From assembly GCF_024323335.1 (NCBI RefSeq), contig NC_066580.1:261561332-261625331 (forward strand): a stretch of 64,000 nt of DNA, given 5' to 3'. The DNA comes from Lathyrus oleraceus. Taxonomy: Eukaryota > Streptophyta > Magnoliopsida > Fabales > Fabaceae. The notes beneath the pieces are model-generated. The model saw only the letters and a list, made by a program, of their open reading frames with translations, searched no databases and was not told where the DNA came from. Below, one piece after another: positions 10,133 to 21,720 of the stretch (its first letter is position 1; each line of letters starts with the position of its first letter). The position numbers and the translations under genes are program-made.

Positions 10133-12474
10133 GGATCGAAACGAGTACTGTAGTGGGAGGAAAAACCACGACAAAAAAAACCTTAAATCTTGGCGGCCAC
10201 GAAAACCCTAATTTTCCAAACGAAAAAACCTAATCTTGGAGACGGCGAAGAATCCAGAAGAGAAGAGGGAGTTGTAGCGAAAAACCAACATTCTCCACCG
10301 AAAAGCTGCCGTGGGAGTTCTTGGAAACCAGCAACAAAGGTAAACATCCTTTGCTGGTTCTTTGAGAGTAGGGTATTGAAAAATTGAATGAGGTCGAGAT
10401 TGAGAGATGACGAGGGATTGAGAGATGGAATGAGTAGGGAGTGCGAGGAATTGAGCGATGGAACGAGTTTGAGGGAGTGAGATCGAGGGAGTGAGGACGA
10501 TGAATGATTCTGTTACCGTTTCTCTCACATTCCTTTCTTTTATTTATTTTTTAAAAAAAACAAGCATTTAATAATATTTTTTAGTCTTCCCTTGCACCTT
10601 TGTATTTAATTAGTGTCTATTAATCTCTTTTGGAAACCCAACAGCCAGGCGGCAAGGGTTACTTTTTGGATTCCTCCATCGTTAATTAGTTGTCCATTAA
10701 CAGACCACCTCATTTTAGTTTTTTTTATTTTTATTTTTTATTTTAATCTATTTTGGTTCATATATTCAAGTTATTATTAAGATAACAAATGACCATAAGT
10801 GTCCTAGTGGAGAGAGAGCAGTTTCACTTGCTTTAGTGGAATGGGTTCGATACTTGGGAGTAGCATATCTCCATATTTTTATTTTTATGCTTTCTATTTC
10901 ATTTAAATTTTTATAATTTCTTGCTATTTATTTTACTTTTATATTTTTATCAATTTAATTTAATCGTTATTTAGTTGTTTGGATTTTTTAAATGTTTACC
11001 TTTTAGATTTAATTAATGGTTAACCTTCTGATATTGAGTTTTATTCGATTAGTCGATTTTTGTGTGTTAGTTAATTTAATTAAGTTATTGGTATCCACGT
11101 TCATACTTTTATACATGTAAATAATCACATTCAAATTCGCTAAATTTTCGATTTAAATTTCACTAACTTTTCATGGTTTCGACATTTAATTTAATTTCCT
11201 CCCATTAGAATCTAGCATTCTGGTGGGAACTCAATTATATATATAAAATTAATTCGATATATATATATAAAATTGTAAAATTAATTTTATCCCTATAATT
11301 TTTTTTAAACTATCTTTACAACTCGATTAAATTCCTTTAAAAAAAACACGAGAGAAAAGGACCATTCGAATCTTGCATTCTGGTGGGAACCCTCGAATAA
11401 TCATTCCTGAGCCTCAGGTTTTGGATTAACTATCCATTCTTTTCCTAAATTCTTAAAACACCTAATGATCAACTTGGACAAAATAAAGGCCGTTGGGATC
11501 AAGCATTCTGGCGTAACCCTTTGAACATTTGATTCTTATCAAGTGTTCGTTGTCCATTAAATATTTTTCTTAAATAATTCGAATGAAAGAGGACCATTGG
11601 AATCTTGCATTCCGGTGGAACCCTGAATTATTGATCTTAGGGCTCATGTCTAGTTCTCATCAAATATTCGTCTTTCAAGCTCAAAATACTTAATTCCTAC
11701 CTCACCACTTTTTTTCAATAAAGATGGAAATGGAACATGGTGTATACCGTGCACTCCTGAGATTAAGATTCAAGGTGGATGCCTTGCCTATCTTAGCTCT
11801 CGCCATCGTCTAAAATTGCCAATGCGGTTTCTTCAAACCCTTTCTCAATCAAACCTAAAAATACTTAATCTTTATTAAACACTTTTGCCAATAAAGATGG
11901 AAATGGAACATGGTGTATACCATGCACTCCTGAGACTAGGATTCAAGATGGATATCTCGCTCAGCCAAGTTCTCGCCATCACTCAAAATACATCCAACCA
12001 ATCAAACTCTTTTGTCGCCGCCGTGCAATTAATCAAAATACCTTTTTCATAAACGAAAGATATATTGTCTTAAGGTGATGCAAAACAATGTTTCGGCCAC
12101 GATTGTTGAGTCGAGATAAGTGACGCTTTTCCGAATGTAGATTTATAAATCCGTTCGATGTGTGGTGTACGTCCGCTCCTCATCTGTTTTGGGTAAAACA
12201 ATGTTTTCGCCGATTAATACAATATAGCTTTCGCTAAAATCGACCAACAAACAAACATTTTTCTACCCAAAACTACGTAAGCCTTGATTTCTCTTTTTAG
12301 ATACGTAGGAGCAGGATTTGTAAATCTTGTCAGGCCCACTAATAAAAAACTTAGGTTTAGTCCTTCGTCAAAATCCAAAAACATTTCTTCTCTCTTCCAT
12401 TCTTTCTTTCCCTCATTATAACTTGAGAAGACTAACATAAGCTAACATTCAAAATGAAACTAACTAAACGGTTC

Positions 12475-12490
12475 CCGTTGAATACAACGG
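12475..12490 (+). promoter_or_regulatory. LTR-end hairpin (element 1, 3' LTR)
   Basis: Second copy of CCGTTG-AATA-CAACGG, followed by GGTGCTAATACCTTCCC at about 12499. A PBS-like TGGCGACTCTG lies at 12632-12642 inside the LTR. Confidence 0.7.
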
Positions 12491-12713
12491 ACATAAGGGG
12501 TGCTAATACCTTCCCCTTGCGTAACCGACTCTCGAACCCTGATATTGGTTGTGACGACCATAATCATTGTCGTTTTGTCTTGGGTTTTATCGATATTTCC
12601 CCTTTCCTTTTTAGGAATAAATAAAGTTCGGTGGCGACTCTGTTCAGTCCATCATTGCGAGCGTGTGATTGCGCTTTGCTTAAAGTCGTATCCCCATTTT
12701 TCGAGGTGCGACA

Positions 12714-13693
12714 CAAACCAATGATCACCTTGTTGGCAACTTCGACTTGTCCATTAGCCTGAGCATAATAGGGTGTCGATGTTACCAATTTGAAACCCAT
12801 GTCCGTGGAGAACTCCTGCATCTTTCGACCAGTAAATATTGATCCTTGATTCATTGTGATTGTTTCTGGAATTCTAAACTTATAAATAATATACTTTTGA
12901 ATGAACTCGATCACATCCTCTTGGCTCACATTTGGCAAAGGTATGGCTTCAATCCATTTTATGAAATAATCAACTCCTACCAATATGTATCTTTGACTTT
13001 TTGATGAGGGAGGTCGAATTTCTCCGATCAAGTCCAAAGCCCAACCTCTAAATGGCCATGGTTTGATGATAGAATGTAATTCCTTTGCAGGACATGTTAT
13101 ATGCCTGCATGCACCTGGATCTCTTGACATCCCTTCGTGAATTCAACGCAATCTTTCAACATAGTAGGCCAATACACTCCTTGTCTAAATAAAAGCCATT
13201 TTATCTTATGACCGACTTGGTGTGCCCCACATGTTCCACTATGTACAGTTGAAAGGGCAAAGTATGCCTCTGACTCACTAAGGCATTTCAGCAAAATTCT
13301 TTCCGGAGATTTCTTAAACAACTCTGAACCCAAAAGAACATAACTTAATGCTTGATACCTGGTTTTTCGATCAGTAGAGGTTGTGGGATTCTGTAGGTAT
13401 ACTACTATTGGTTTTCTCCAGTCTTCATCTGCCAAGCTGTCTATCGCCAATACTTCGAAATTTCCTTCATCAGCACATCCTAATCTTGTATGTTCTAAAT
13501 CTAGGGGAATTAACCTGGTTGCCACTACCTTTCCTTTGACTTCTATGACTTTCTCCAATTTTTCTCTCAAAATTTTATACCCAGATGCAATTTGGGCCAA
13601 GTCATTAGCTATCATGTTCTCTATTCGTGGTATATGTCGAATATAAACCATTTCGAACTTTTTCAACAATCGACTGGCGATTATGAAATACAT
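12714..13693 (-). pseudogene. Element 2: end of second RNase H, then integrase (interrupted)
   Basis: From 13693 downward the frame holds the end of the archaeal-type RNase H (HIPRIENMIANDLAQIA), then an HHCC zinc region (HSGTCGAHQVGHKIKW to KDCVEFTKGC). A second frame from 13130 has the integrase core, with WALDLIGEI carrying the first Asp, ITMNQGSIFTG and GQVEVANK carrying the Glu. The usual second Asp is Asn in TMNQG, a lesion at a catalytic residue. The two parts are joined by a frameshift near 13097-13130. Coding ends at 12714 where the LTR of element 1 begins; the open frame running on to 12564 is LTR sequence. Confidence 0.85.
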
Positions 13694-13732
13694 GATCAGA
13701 TTCTCCTTAACACACCTATATTCTTTCGTGAT

Positions 13733-14089
13733 CTATTTTATGACTAGTTCTGAGTCTCCCATTATCTCGACCCGAGTTTCCCCCAATTCCAACAACATTT
13801 CAAGTCCTGCTATGAGGGCTTCGTATTCAACTTTGTTATTTGAACAAATACCTTCTACTTTATATTGGAGTGTCGTTGGAATTTTATTTGGAGAAATAAT
13901 TACGACTCCCATACATGTGCCTTTTTTATGGCTAGACCCGTCGAAGTATAACTTCCACGGCCCTAATTCAACATAGTTCAAAGCGGAGGCATCAATTGAG
14001 TGATCGACTATAAAGTCTGCTACTACTTGGCCTTTCACAACTTTTAATGGCATATATGTTAAGGAAAATTCAGTCAATGCCAATGCCAT
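13733..14089 (-). pseudogene. Element 2: second (archaeal-type) RNase H
   Basis: Contains WKLYFDGSSHKKGTCMGVVI, NKVEYEALIAGLEMLLE and IMGDSELVIK, which carry the D, E and D of an RNase H fold. It is separated from the RT/RNase H frame by a frameshift near 14085 and from the following integrase frame by an in-frame stop at 13733-13735. This duplicated RNase H is a hallmark of Tat/Ogre elements. Confidence 0.85.
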
Positions 14090-15447
14090 TTCCCAATTCG
14101 ATTATGCAAAATTGGTTTAGATAACATATGTTTAATAATATCAAAATGAGATGAAACATACACGTCAATAGGTTTGATATAATGCTTTAATTTTGTACAA
14201 GAGAAATATAAGCATAAACATAACTTTTCGATCATGCTATACCTAGTTTTTGCATCATTTAAAACCTTGCTGAGGTAATAAATAGCTCTTTCGACACCAT
14301 TATCATCCTCTTGTGCTAACATGCTCCCTAAGGTTTTATCAGATGCAGAAATGTACAATCTCATACTTTTATTTCTACAAGGTGGCGTCAAAATTGGTGG
14401 GTGGCTCAAGTACGTTTTGATCTTATCGAACGCCACATGCTGAACTTGCCCCCATTCGAACATTTCCATGTTGAGTCGAAGCAAAGGCGAAAATGCTTGC
14501 GTCTTCCCACTAATGTTTGAGATAAATCTCCGATGGAAATTGATTTTGCCCAGCAGTGACTGCAAACCTTTCTTTGTTGATGGCGCTTTCGCTTCCATGA
14601 TGGCTTTGGTTTTATTCTAGTTTATTTCGATCCCTTTTTTATGGACCACAAAACCTAAAAAATCCCCGGCCTGCACACAAAAAGCACATTTTAGAGGGTT
14701 CATTTTCAAACCATATTTTCTCATTCGTTCAAAAGATATTTGAAGGTGTTTTATATGACTTTCCCCCAAAATAGACTTAACAACAATATCGTCTATATAG
14801 ATTTGCATAAAAGTTTCTATGAAATCATGGAAGATCGAATTCATCCCCCTTTGGTAAGTTGCCCATGCATTTTTCAAACCAAAAGACATCACTACCCATT
14901 CGTAGGTACCTAAGGCTCCAGGGTAACGAAATGCCGTTTTTAGGACATCTTCTTCAACAATGAATATCTGATTGTACCCAGAATACCCGTCGAGCATGCT
15001 TAAATATTCATAACCTGCGGCAGAATCAACCAACATTTCCGCCACTGGCATTAAATACTCATCTTTTGGGGTTGCAGTATTCAAATCTCTAAAATCTATG
15101 CAAACCCTTAACGTACCATTCTTTTTTACGACTGACACAATGTTAGCTAACCATTCGACATACCTGTCAGTACGAATGAAGTTACAATGGAGAAGTCTTT
15201 CAACTTCCTCCTTGATTTTCGAAAATATTGCTGGGGAAAATCGTCTTGGATTTTGCTTCACTGGCTTCTTCTCGGGCTTTATCGGTAGTTTTAATTCGAC
15301 CAACTCCCTGCTTAAACCATGCATTTCGTTATAGTCCCATGCGAAACAATCTTTAAACTCTCTCAGCAACTGGACCACTTCGATCTTGAGGTGAGGATGG
15401 ATGTTGGCACTGATGTAAGTTGGCCTTTTTATTACCCCCTCTCCCAA
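14074..15447 (-). pseudogene. Element 2: reverse transcriptase and first RNase H
   Basis: RT motifs in order: VCIDFRDLNTATPKDEY, LDGYSGYNQI, MSFGLKNAWATYQR and the catalytic box YIDD. The RT connection/RNase H part follows with RLYISASDKTLGSMLAQ and AIYYLSKVLNDAKTRYS. An in-frame stop at 14617-14619 divides it, and it runs into a frameshift at about 14085. The N-terminal segment CFAWDYNEMHGLSRELVELKLPI-like text (15300-15360) is the usual entry to RT in this clade. Confidence 0.9.
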
Positions 15448-16020
15448 GTCTACTTATTTGAGTGGATCTTGAGCCATCATCTTAACATTGGTTGCTAGCG
15501 GGTCCTTCTCGAAACCTAAAGGCTCGTCATCATAGATCGCGTCAAGCCTCTAGTCTCGATCTTCTTGACCTTCGTCAGGTGGTCTTGGGTCAAATTCTTT
15601 TCCAGGATCCTCTGGTGGAGAAACTTCACTGGCTTCGACAACCATGTTTTTTATTTCAGCCTCTAAGGCCAATTGCTGCTTGTTTTCGGCTATGTAGGCC
15701 AAAATCCTCTTTAACACGGCGAGCTCATCCATTATCACTGAATTCACTTCCCCACCCTATGGGTTCAATTCTAGATACTCCTAAATATCAGAAGTTATCT
15801 TCTTCCACTACTTCTCTGTCCCACCGGAAACCATAGTGGGGGTGGAGCGATAAGGAACAAAAGGCGTTGTCATTAGGGGTGAACGAAAACTCAGCTGAAT
15901 CACAAGGGGCTATAATAGCTAAGTGCTTGTCGAATTGGCGCCTGTTGACATGATTAATAGGGGTTTTGAAATATCTCTGGTCTGCCTCTATATTTTCGAC
16001 AATGCCATATGGACGCCAAA
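15448..16020 (-). pseudogene. Element 2: protease-RT linker
   Basis: Broken frames: 15788-16072 has HQRIIIWRPYGIVENIEADQRYF, the segment that normally continues the protease. 15550-15747 encodes a helix-rich acidic piece. No independent gene. Frame changes at about 16021-16072 and 15750-15790. Confidence 0.65.
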
Positions 16021-16812
16021 TTATAATCCTCTGGTGCATCGAAGACGGGCTGCTCCGACTCCATGAATCCATTCTATTCCCAGCAACATGTTGTAGTTTG
16101 CCTTAGTTTCCACAGTCATAAACATTGTGGACCTAGTAACCGTTCCTACAGTCAATTCAACTTGGATAGCCCCCAGAGTGGAGCCCACTTTGCCTTCATA
16201 ATTGGTCAATACCATGTTATGAGGTTTGGCATCAGTGTCATATTTGCCAATTTTTGCCAACATGCGATGGGGCATCATATTCACAGTCGCCCCACAATCT
16301 ACCAGTATTTTGTTAATTGGGATGTTTTCGACTTTTCCGGTGATGAAAAGGGGTTTCAAATGGCTCTTCATGGTGTCACTAGGTCTTTCGAAAAAGATAT
16401 TATGCTTTTCGACACAACCATTGTTCATTATATAGTAACAGACCGGTTTGTGGGCGGCCATTTCCCTTTCGGTGATACTGTCATTATCATCGACTTCAGT
16501 GATCCGATCGAATTCTTTGGGCATCACGGATACCACTCTGACTAGAATGTCTAAGGAATCCTCCGAACCAGAGTCGAAGTTGTCGGTTAACAACTCGTCT
16601 TCGGCAACCATCTGATTTTCTCCGGCCGTCTTTTTTGAAATCTTGGCATCTCTTTTGGTGAGGTTAGGGACATCCTTTTTCTTCACCATCACATTGGTAC
16701 TTGATTCATCCTGGTTCATTTTTCTAGCTTCTCTTTTGCCTTTTCTCCTTCTCTGCTCTCTTCTCCACTGGGACCTCGTCATGGGATTCTTTCCTTTATT
16801 GTTTTCGGACAC
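16021..16812 (-). pseudogene. Element 2: aspartic protease region
   Basis: An open frame of 263 codons. The protease signature is ILVDCGATVNMMP; the usual D-T/S-G triad reads DCG. LLGIEWIHGVGA, the second conserved block, lies near the end. A basic, lysine/arginine-rich N-terminal stretch (MTRSQWRREQRRRKGKREA) follows from gag. The protease would cleave the gag-pol polyprotein. The frame shifts after IEWIHGVGA. Confidence 0.8.
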
Positions 16813-16842
16813 ATGTGCGGTCCTTTTGTCCGATCGGAATTC

Positions 16843-19570
16843 CTAGCGATAGGCCAACGATGAACCTCTTTCAACCTCAAACTTCTTCCACTTGCCATGG
16901 CCATGTTTTCTCCCCTCGGCCTGCTTGACCCACTTCCCCTTTGACCCTTCGATGCTTGGTTTAAAGGTCATGGGTTGGAAGTTTCGCCCAACTTGTTTGG
17001 TTTCGTTCATCTTCACCATAAGGCGCCTAGGATCAGGATATCTTCTATGGTCGAAGAACCTTTCTGGCTTACCCACTTGATTATTGTGGATTGATTTATG
17101 GCCATTTTGGTGGTGCACTCTCCTAACCCCCTCTAGATTTTGAGCTGCCTTTTTGTCGAAGACAACACTGCACCTGGGGCATATCATCACCTCCGATTTC
17201 ATCTTTTGGCACCTTCGAAGGAAATCTGATAATGTTTCTTCTTCCTAAGGAAAGGCGACCTTATTATATTCCTCGTGTTTGTCTTCATCATTTCCTTCCA
17301 TTGTAACTTCTCGAGATACCTCCACCATATTAACTTCCATGGGGACATCCTCAATAATAGCCAGCTTTTGGAATTGTTTTTGAAGGCCATCAATAGCCTT
17401 GTCCAGCTGAACGAAAGTATCAGCAGTCTCTTTAGTAATCATTACTAACTTTGAGTCTCTATCATCCTCAATCTATGAGGCTTCAACATTTTCCTTCTTG
17501 ATGTCCTTTGTAGCCCTTAAGACTAAACTATCACGAGGTGCCTCCTCGAAGTGCTCATGTATTTTAACCATGACAGGCTCATGGATGAAGTCTTCAGTAA
17601 CTTCGGTCATACAGAAATCATTAGCAGTAATTTGTAGAGGGTCGGAGTCGATTTTCATTTGGCTCCATGGCTTATCACTGAACTTGAGTCTTCCCTCCTT
17701 GATTGCATTCTACACCAGATCCCTAAAAAGAAAACATTAAGACGTTTTATGACCCAAAAAACTATGGTATTTATAAAACCCTCCTTTCTTTCTTTGTTCT
17801 AAAGGCGGTAATTTATCACCTGGAGGTACTATCATTTGACCGTCTTTGACCCGTAAGTCGAAGATTTCATCACATTTTGTAACGTCGAAAGTATATGTTT
17901 TCTTAGGAAACTTGTCATTCTTTTCAGGTTCGACAAGATTTCTCCCGTTCGAAGGGGCCAAAACTTTGCACGCATATGTTGGCCCCTGTGTCAACTCAGC
18001 AAGATCGATCTCAGTATCGTCGAAGTCTGGGACTTCAAGGCCTGAATCTTCATGATCTTTCCTAAAATCGACATAGGCTACCCTTTTACCTTTATTTGTT
18101 CTAGCCTTTTCCTCTTTTAAACGTTCTACCTGTCGAACTCTATCAACAAACTGGGCCATATCCCTTAGGTATTGAGTATCCAACTTCTTTCTAATCGAGT
18201 AATCAAGGCCCCCAGCGACCATTCGACCAAATCATATTCTGGCACTTGCGTAAAACACCTGGCTTTGAGTAGTTGAAATCTATTCAGGTAGTTGTCAATT
18301 GGCTCAGTGAATTTTCGTCTAACACTAGCCAACTCTTTCAAACTTATCTTCATTTTCCCCATGTAGAACTGTTCATGGAACATTCTTTCGAGCTGGTTCC
18401 ATGAATGGATCGAATTCTGGGGCAAAGTTGTGAACCATGTAAAAGCATTCTTGGTAAGAGAACTTGGAAAAAATTTCATCCGAAGATTCTCGTTATTTGA
18501 CATATCTCCAGCTTCAATTAGGTATCTCGCCACGTGTTCGATAATAGACTCAGTAGTATCCTCAGTAAACTTGGTGAATTTGGGGATTTTGGTCCTCAGG
18601 GGTGCATCTGTCTGTAAGACATATTTTGCCAAATGCGACGTATAATTGGGTCTTCTGAGACCAAAATTCACCCCATTTTGAACCATAATTCTCTCGACTA
18701 TAGCGGCTAGATTATTATCTGCTGCGACATCATCATGTCGAACTTGCCGTATGATATCATCGGCATTCTGATTCCTATTTACCATTAACACCTTTGGTTC
18801 CCTGTGTACGTGTGGTTCGATCCTAGGAGGTACTACTGTTCCTCCTTGATTTTGTGGGATCTGGTTAATGGTGAGGTCTTCCTCAAGCGTGGGCTCTTGA
18901 TTCTCTCTTACCCAATCCCTGGGCAGGGGACGCTGCTGCTGAGGTATACCAAGAAACTCAGACATTCGATCCACTTGTGCTATCATCTATTGATTCGACT
19001 GAGTTGTATTATGAATCAAAGGATTTAGCACAGTGGCCAAAGTTTGAGTCAGTATCTGGACCATTTCATGATTGCTTTCGTCCATCTGTTGCCTCCATGC
19101 TGCCGCAGAATTGTTGGTAAGAGTGGGCAGTTGTATTGGGTGTCTTAAACCTGACGCCTGATTGGTTCGACCCACGTTTATCCCGGACCCTTGTACTGGT
19201 GAATTTATGTTAGCTGCTGGTTCCGAAAAAGTTGAACTCACATTCTGTAGATTAGCCATCATTGAAGTTGGCATCCATACGGCTGTTCTCGACTGCTACA
19301 TGGTATTGAAAATCCATGGGGTACCAACGGCCTGTTTGGGATGTCCCTAATCGGTGAAGGAGTATGGGGAGGTCCCCTAGGTCTAACATATGTAAGAATT
19401 GGTTCAGAGTGGGAGATTGAATACGTAGGCATCGAACTCACCATAAACGAAACTATTTCGGACGCATGTGTCATGCCCGTATTTTCCCCCATCGAAGAAG
19501 AGGGAGGCACTATGCTGCTAGTTGATGGGTTTTGAGAATTTTGAGTTTCTGGTGGATTCATATTCGCCAT
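16843..19570 (-). pseudogene. Element 2: gag (several broken frames)
   Basis: The likely start is MANMNPPETQNSQNPSTSS at 19570. The frame continues at 19274 and 18986 after stops. The capsid-like gag domain is in 18165-18986 (IPKFTKFTEDT, AFTWFTTLPQNSIHSWNQLE, FHEQFYMGKMKISLKEL). A frameshift leads into 17737-18222 (MVAGGLDYSIRKKLDTQYLRD). Residual C-terminal pieces lie at 17199-17658 and 16843-17202 (ICPRC, one half of a possible zinc site). At least four lesions, so no intact gag. Assignment to gag is firm; exact joints are approximate. Confidence 0.8.
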
Positions 19571-19692
19571 CCTCGTTTGTAGTTCTCTCCTTGCTCATCG
19601 TTCGTTGTTTATGGCTATTTTACCACTTCTTAAAAGCATACAATAATTCTTTTCTAAAAAAAACTTAGCAATCAAACAGAACGTTAGCACTG

Positions 19693-19710
19693 CTCCCACT
19701 GGTCGTGCCA
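19693..19710 (-). other. Primer-binding site of element 2
   Basis: On the minus strand TGGCACGACCAGTGGGAG starts three bases after the LTR end. It begins with TGG as required. I do not assign the tRNA. Confidence 0.6.
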
Positions 19711-19713
19711 AAC

Positions 19714-20630
19714 TGTTTACCATGAAAAATGGTAAACAATCGCTGATCTTCCAAATTTCTAAATTCGGTCACTTACAAGATCGATCAGATTGATCCTAGG
19801 ACATGTGCTAAATTTCTGGTAAGCGTAAAGTTGATAAAAAAATCAAACTAAACGTCGAATCGAAGCGTTAAATAAAAATTAAAGACAAAAGAGTGACTTG
19901 AACAAAAGAACAATCTTAAATCAGTATTTAGAACTATTAAAGAAGAAGTAAATGACGAGAACTATAGAAGGATTAAAAGCAATTAAAAAGGTAGGTAAGT
20001 GCTGGAATCTTTAAGAATGTAAGGTAAAAGTTCAAAGTAACAAAAGGAACTAAAGATCTTTAAAATTGTAAACAATGAAGTAAGAAATAAAGTGTTTGAA
20101 AGTAAAGAGCAAGGAAAGATATTTCTGAAGAAAGTAAAGATAACTTTGTAATGCTTTGAAATGATTAAACAATGGTGTAGACAACATACATTCTGCATTT
20201 TACAGTTCTTCTTCACACGAATACTTAGTAAATTTGCAGGTTTTTGTACACAATTTGACACAAACTTTTCTAACTCTAAGACCCTATATTTATACTGGAT
20301 CAAAATAAACGCTATGGGGGTGCTTCAATCACGTCGATACACGTGGCGTCCTGCATGTGTATGCCCGCTCACTCTGCTTCCACGTGTATCTTTGTGGTTT
20401 CTACCGAAGATACTCTTCCCTCATTTATTTAAATTTCAAATCTTTGATCAAAACCATTTTTAACCGCTCCTTAAGGAACCGCTCCGAAATTTCAGCTATA
20501 AGCTTGATCTTTATTTAATCAACTAAGCCAGTCTACCTTCAGTTGGTCGAATCACCTCTTAGTCGAAGCCAGCTGTACATGCTTTCCAATTTTGGTAATT
20601 TGAAGTGGGCGTCGAAAATTTGAGCTAACA
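19714..20630 (-). repeat. 5' LTR of element 2 (917 bp)
   Basis: On the minus strand it begins TGTTAGCTC at 20630 and ends in AAACA at 19714, followed by a PBS and gag. It contains a TATA box at 20287-20294. The terminal 25 bases form a perfect hairpin (10-bp arms TGTTTACCAT/ATGGTAAACA). The partner 3' LTR is not in the window. Confidence 0.85.
20287..20294 (-). promoter_or_regulatory. TATA box of element 2 LTR
   Basis: TATAAATA on the minus strand (context AGTATAAATATAGGG), about 340 bp into the LTR from its start. Standard position for an LTR promoter. Confidence 0.65.
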
Positions 20631-21720
20631 GTTAGGTTGGATGATATTATGGGTTATGAGTGGGGATAGTCCACAAAAGAGAAGGACTGAGTTGATGAAA
20701 GAGGAAGCACTTGGTGCTGTCCATAAAGATGGTGTTTCATCAAAAGAATTGGCTGAATTTGTGGAAGCCTTGAAGCAGGTTGGTGTTAAAGAAGCATCGT
20801 AGTCCACATGTGATGTTGATAATCAAATAAGAACTTAAAATGTTTTATGGATCATGGATATCTTAAAATGTTGGTTACTCTTTGCTCAATTCTTCCCAAT
20901 CTCTTCTACTTAAAGATGTTTTACGAATCATGGGTTTCTTAATTAAAATATTTTCACATGTTTTTTTATCCTCCACTCAAATATTTATTTTGTTTTTTTT
21001 ATATATTATGTTACTCTTTACTCGTTCTCGTCGAAATACACGATGGTTACTTCATCTGACGGTATATCAAAATTAAATATGGAGGTGTGTACATTTTAGA
21101 TCTTTTCTCCTTCTTCTCCATCTATCTATTTAAAGAAGTCTTCATCTGGAATTAGTGGATAAATTTTGGAAATTAGTAAATATGTTAATGGAGAAGTTAG
21201 TTTTTCTATAGACTAAGTTCAAAAATCTATCTACAATCTAATTCCTTGGATATAATTTGGATCATGGATTATGCCGTTCGGATATTCAACTCATGTGTCT
21301 TGTGTCTTGAATATCATGAGTCAAACTAATGGTAAAAGTATGACAACATATAGTTCCAATCATGAGGTCCTTAAGGGAAAAAGATTTAAGATGAGAATTT
21401 GAGATTACAAAATATAATGGTTGATTTGAGGCTCAACACGGTTAACAAGTTTTGATGATATCATGGGAGAACAAATTATATTATTATAAACAACATCAAA
21501 GAATGAAGAAAGAATAATTTGAATCAAAAGTGAAAAGTTTATAATAATTAACCTAAAAGATAAAATGCAAATGAATATCATTAATAAACATATTTGTTTT
21601 AGGTCGGGCAAATGGACAACAAGAAGAGGCCCATTAACCCTCAAATGAATGTCCAACAACTCCTTTAATTCGAATATAAATACCCTTGCACATGTGAGAC
21701 CCTAGGTATTGATACTTTTC
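20631..21720. other. Unassigned AT-rich region between element 2 and the chromovirus
   Basis: Holds one exon-like ORF (20656-20802). A plus-strand TATA box (TATAAATA, 21675-21682) is followed by CCCTTGCACATGTGAG, which looks like the promoter of another degraded LTR or a host promoter. No repeats or other genes recognised. Confidence 0.5.
20656..20802 (+). pseudogene. Possible terminal exon remnant of a host gene, unrecognised
   Basis: 48 codons from ATG to TAG. The residues are hydrophilic and helical (KRRTELMKEEALGAVHK, SSKELAEFVEALKQVGVK), unlike the random composition of the surrounding AT-rich DNA. It begins 25 bp from the element 2 LTR, so it may be the end of a gene cut by that insertion. 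I do not recognise the family; chance is possible. Confidence 0.3.

Larger units (their letters stand above)
1..12713 (+). mobile_element. Non-autonomous Ogre-like Ty3/gypsy element (element 1), 5' end outside window
   Basis: Positions 1-2225 and 10488-12713 are near-identical direct copies, and both end in GCGACA. The second copy starts at 7403 with TGTCATACCCC, directly after a polypurine tract. The first copy is followed by a primer-binding site. This is the layout of one LTR element whose 5' LTR begins left of the window. The internal part (2226-7402) holds only a gag-like ORF. Protease, RT, RNase H and integrase are absent, so the element cannot replicate alone. Text typical of the region after Ogre pol follows the ORF, so the simplest origin is an internal deletion of pro-pol. 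The element interrupts integrase of element 2 at 12714; the right target-site copy would be CAAAC (12714-12718). The left copy is outside the window. Confidence 0.9.
7403..12713 (+). repeat. 3' LTR of element 1, complete (5311 bp)
   Basis: Starts TGTCATACCCC and ends GCGACA. About 7403-10120 is U3-like: AT-rich, with a host-gene fragment at 8910-9035. A TATA box is at 10125. About 10133-12713 matches the 5' copy at 1-2225. No intact gene is present. On the minus strand near 9850-9920 a short segment is flanked by an acceptor-like pyrimidine tract plus CAG and a CAG|GT donor, which could be part of the same captured host sequence. Confidence 0.9.
12714..20630 (-). mobile_element. Decayed Tat-clade Ty3/gypsy retrotransposon (element 2)
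   Basis: Read on the minus strand, it has a 5' LTR (20630-19714), PBS, gag, protease, RT, RNase H, a second RNase H and integrase; element 1 interrupts integrase at 12714. Two RNase H regions mark the Tat branch. Several frameshifts and stops show it is dead. The rest of integrase and the 3' LTR should lie left of the window beyond element 1. A target-site copy next to the LTR would be GTTAG at 20631-20635. Confidence 0.85.

Noticed and set aside
12564..12713. End of a minus-strand frame that begins as integrase
   Set aside because: Only 12714-13130 is integrase; the remainder is LTR sequence read through by chance.
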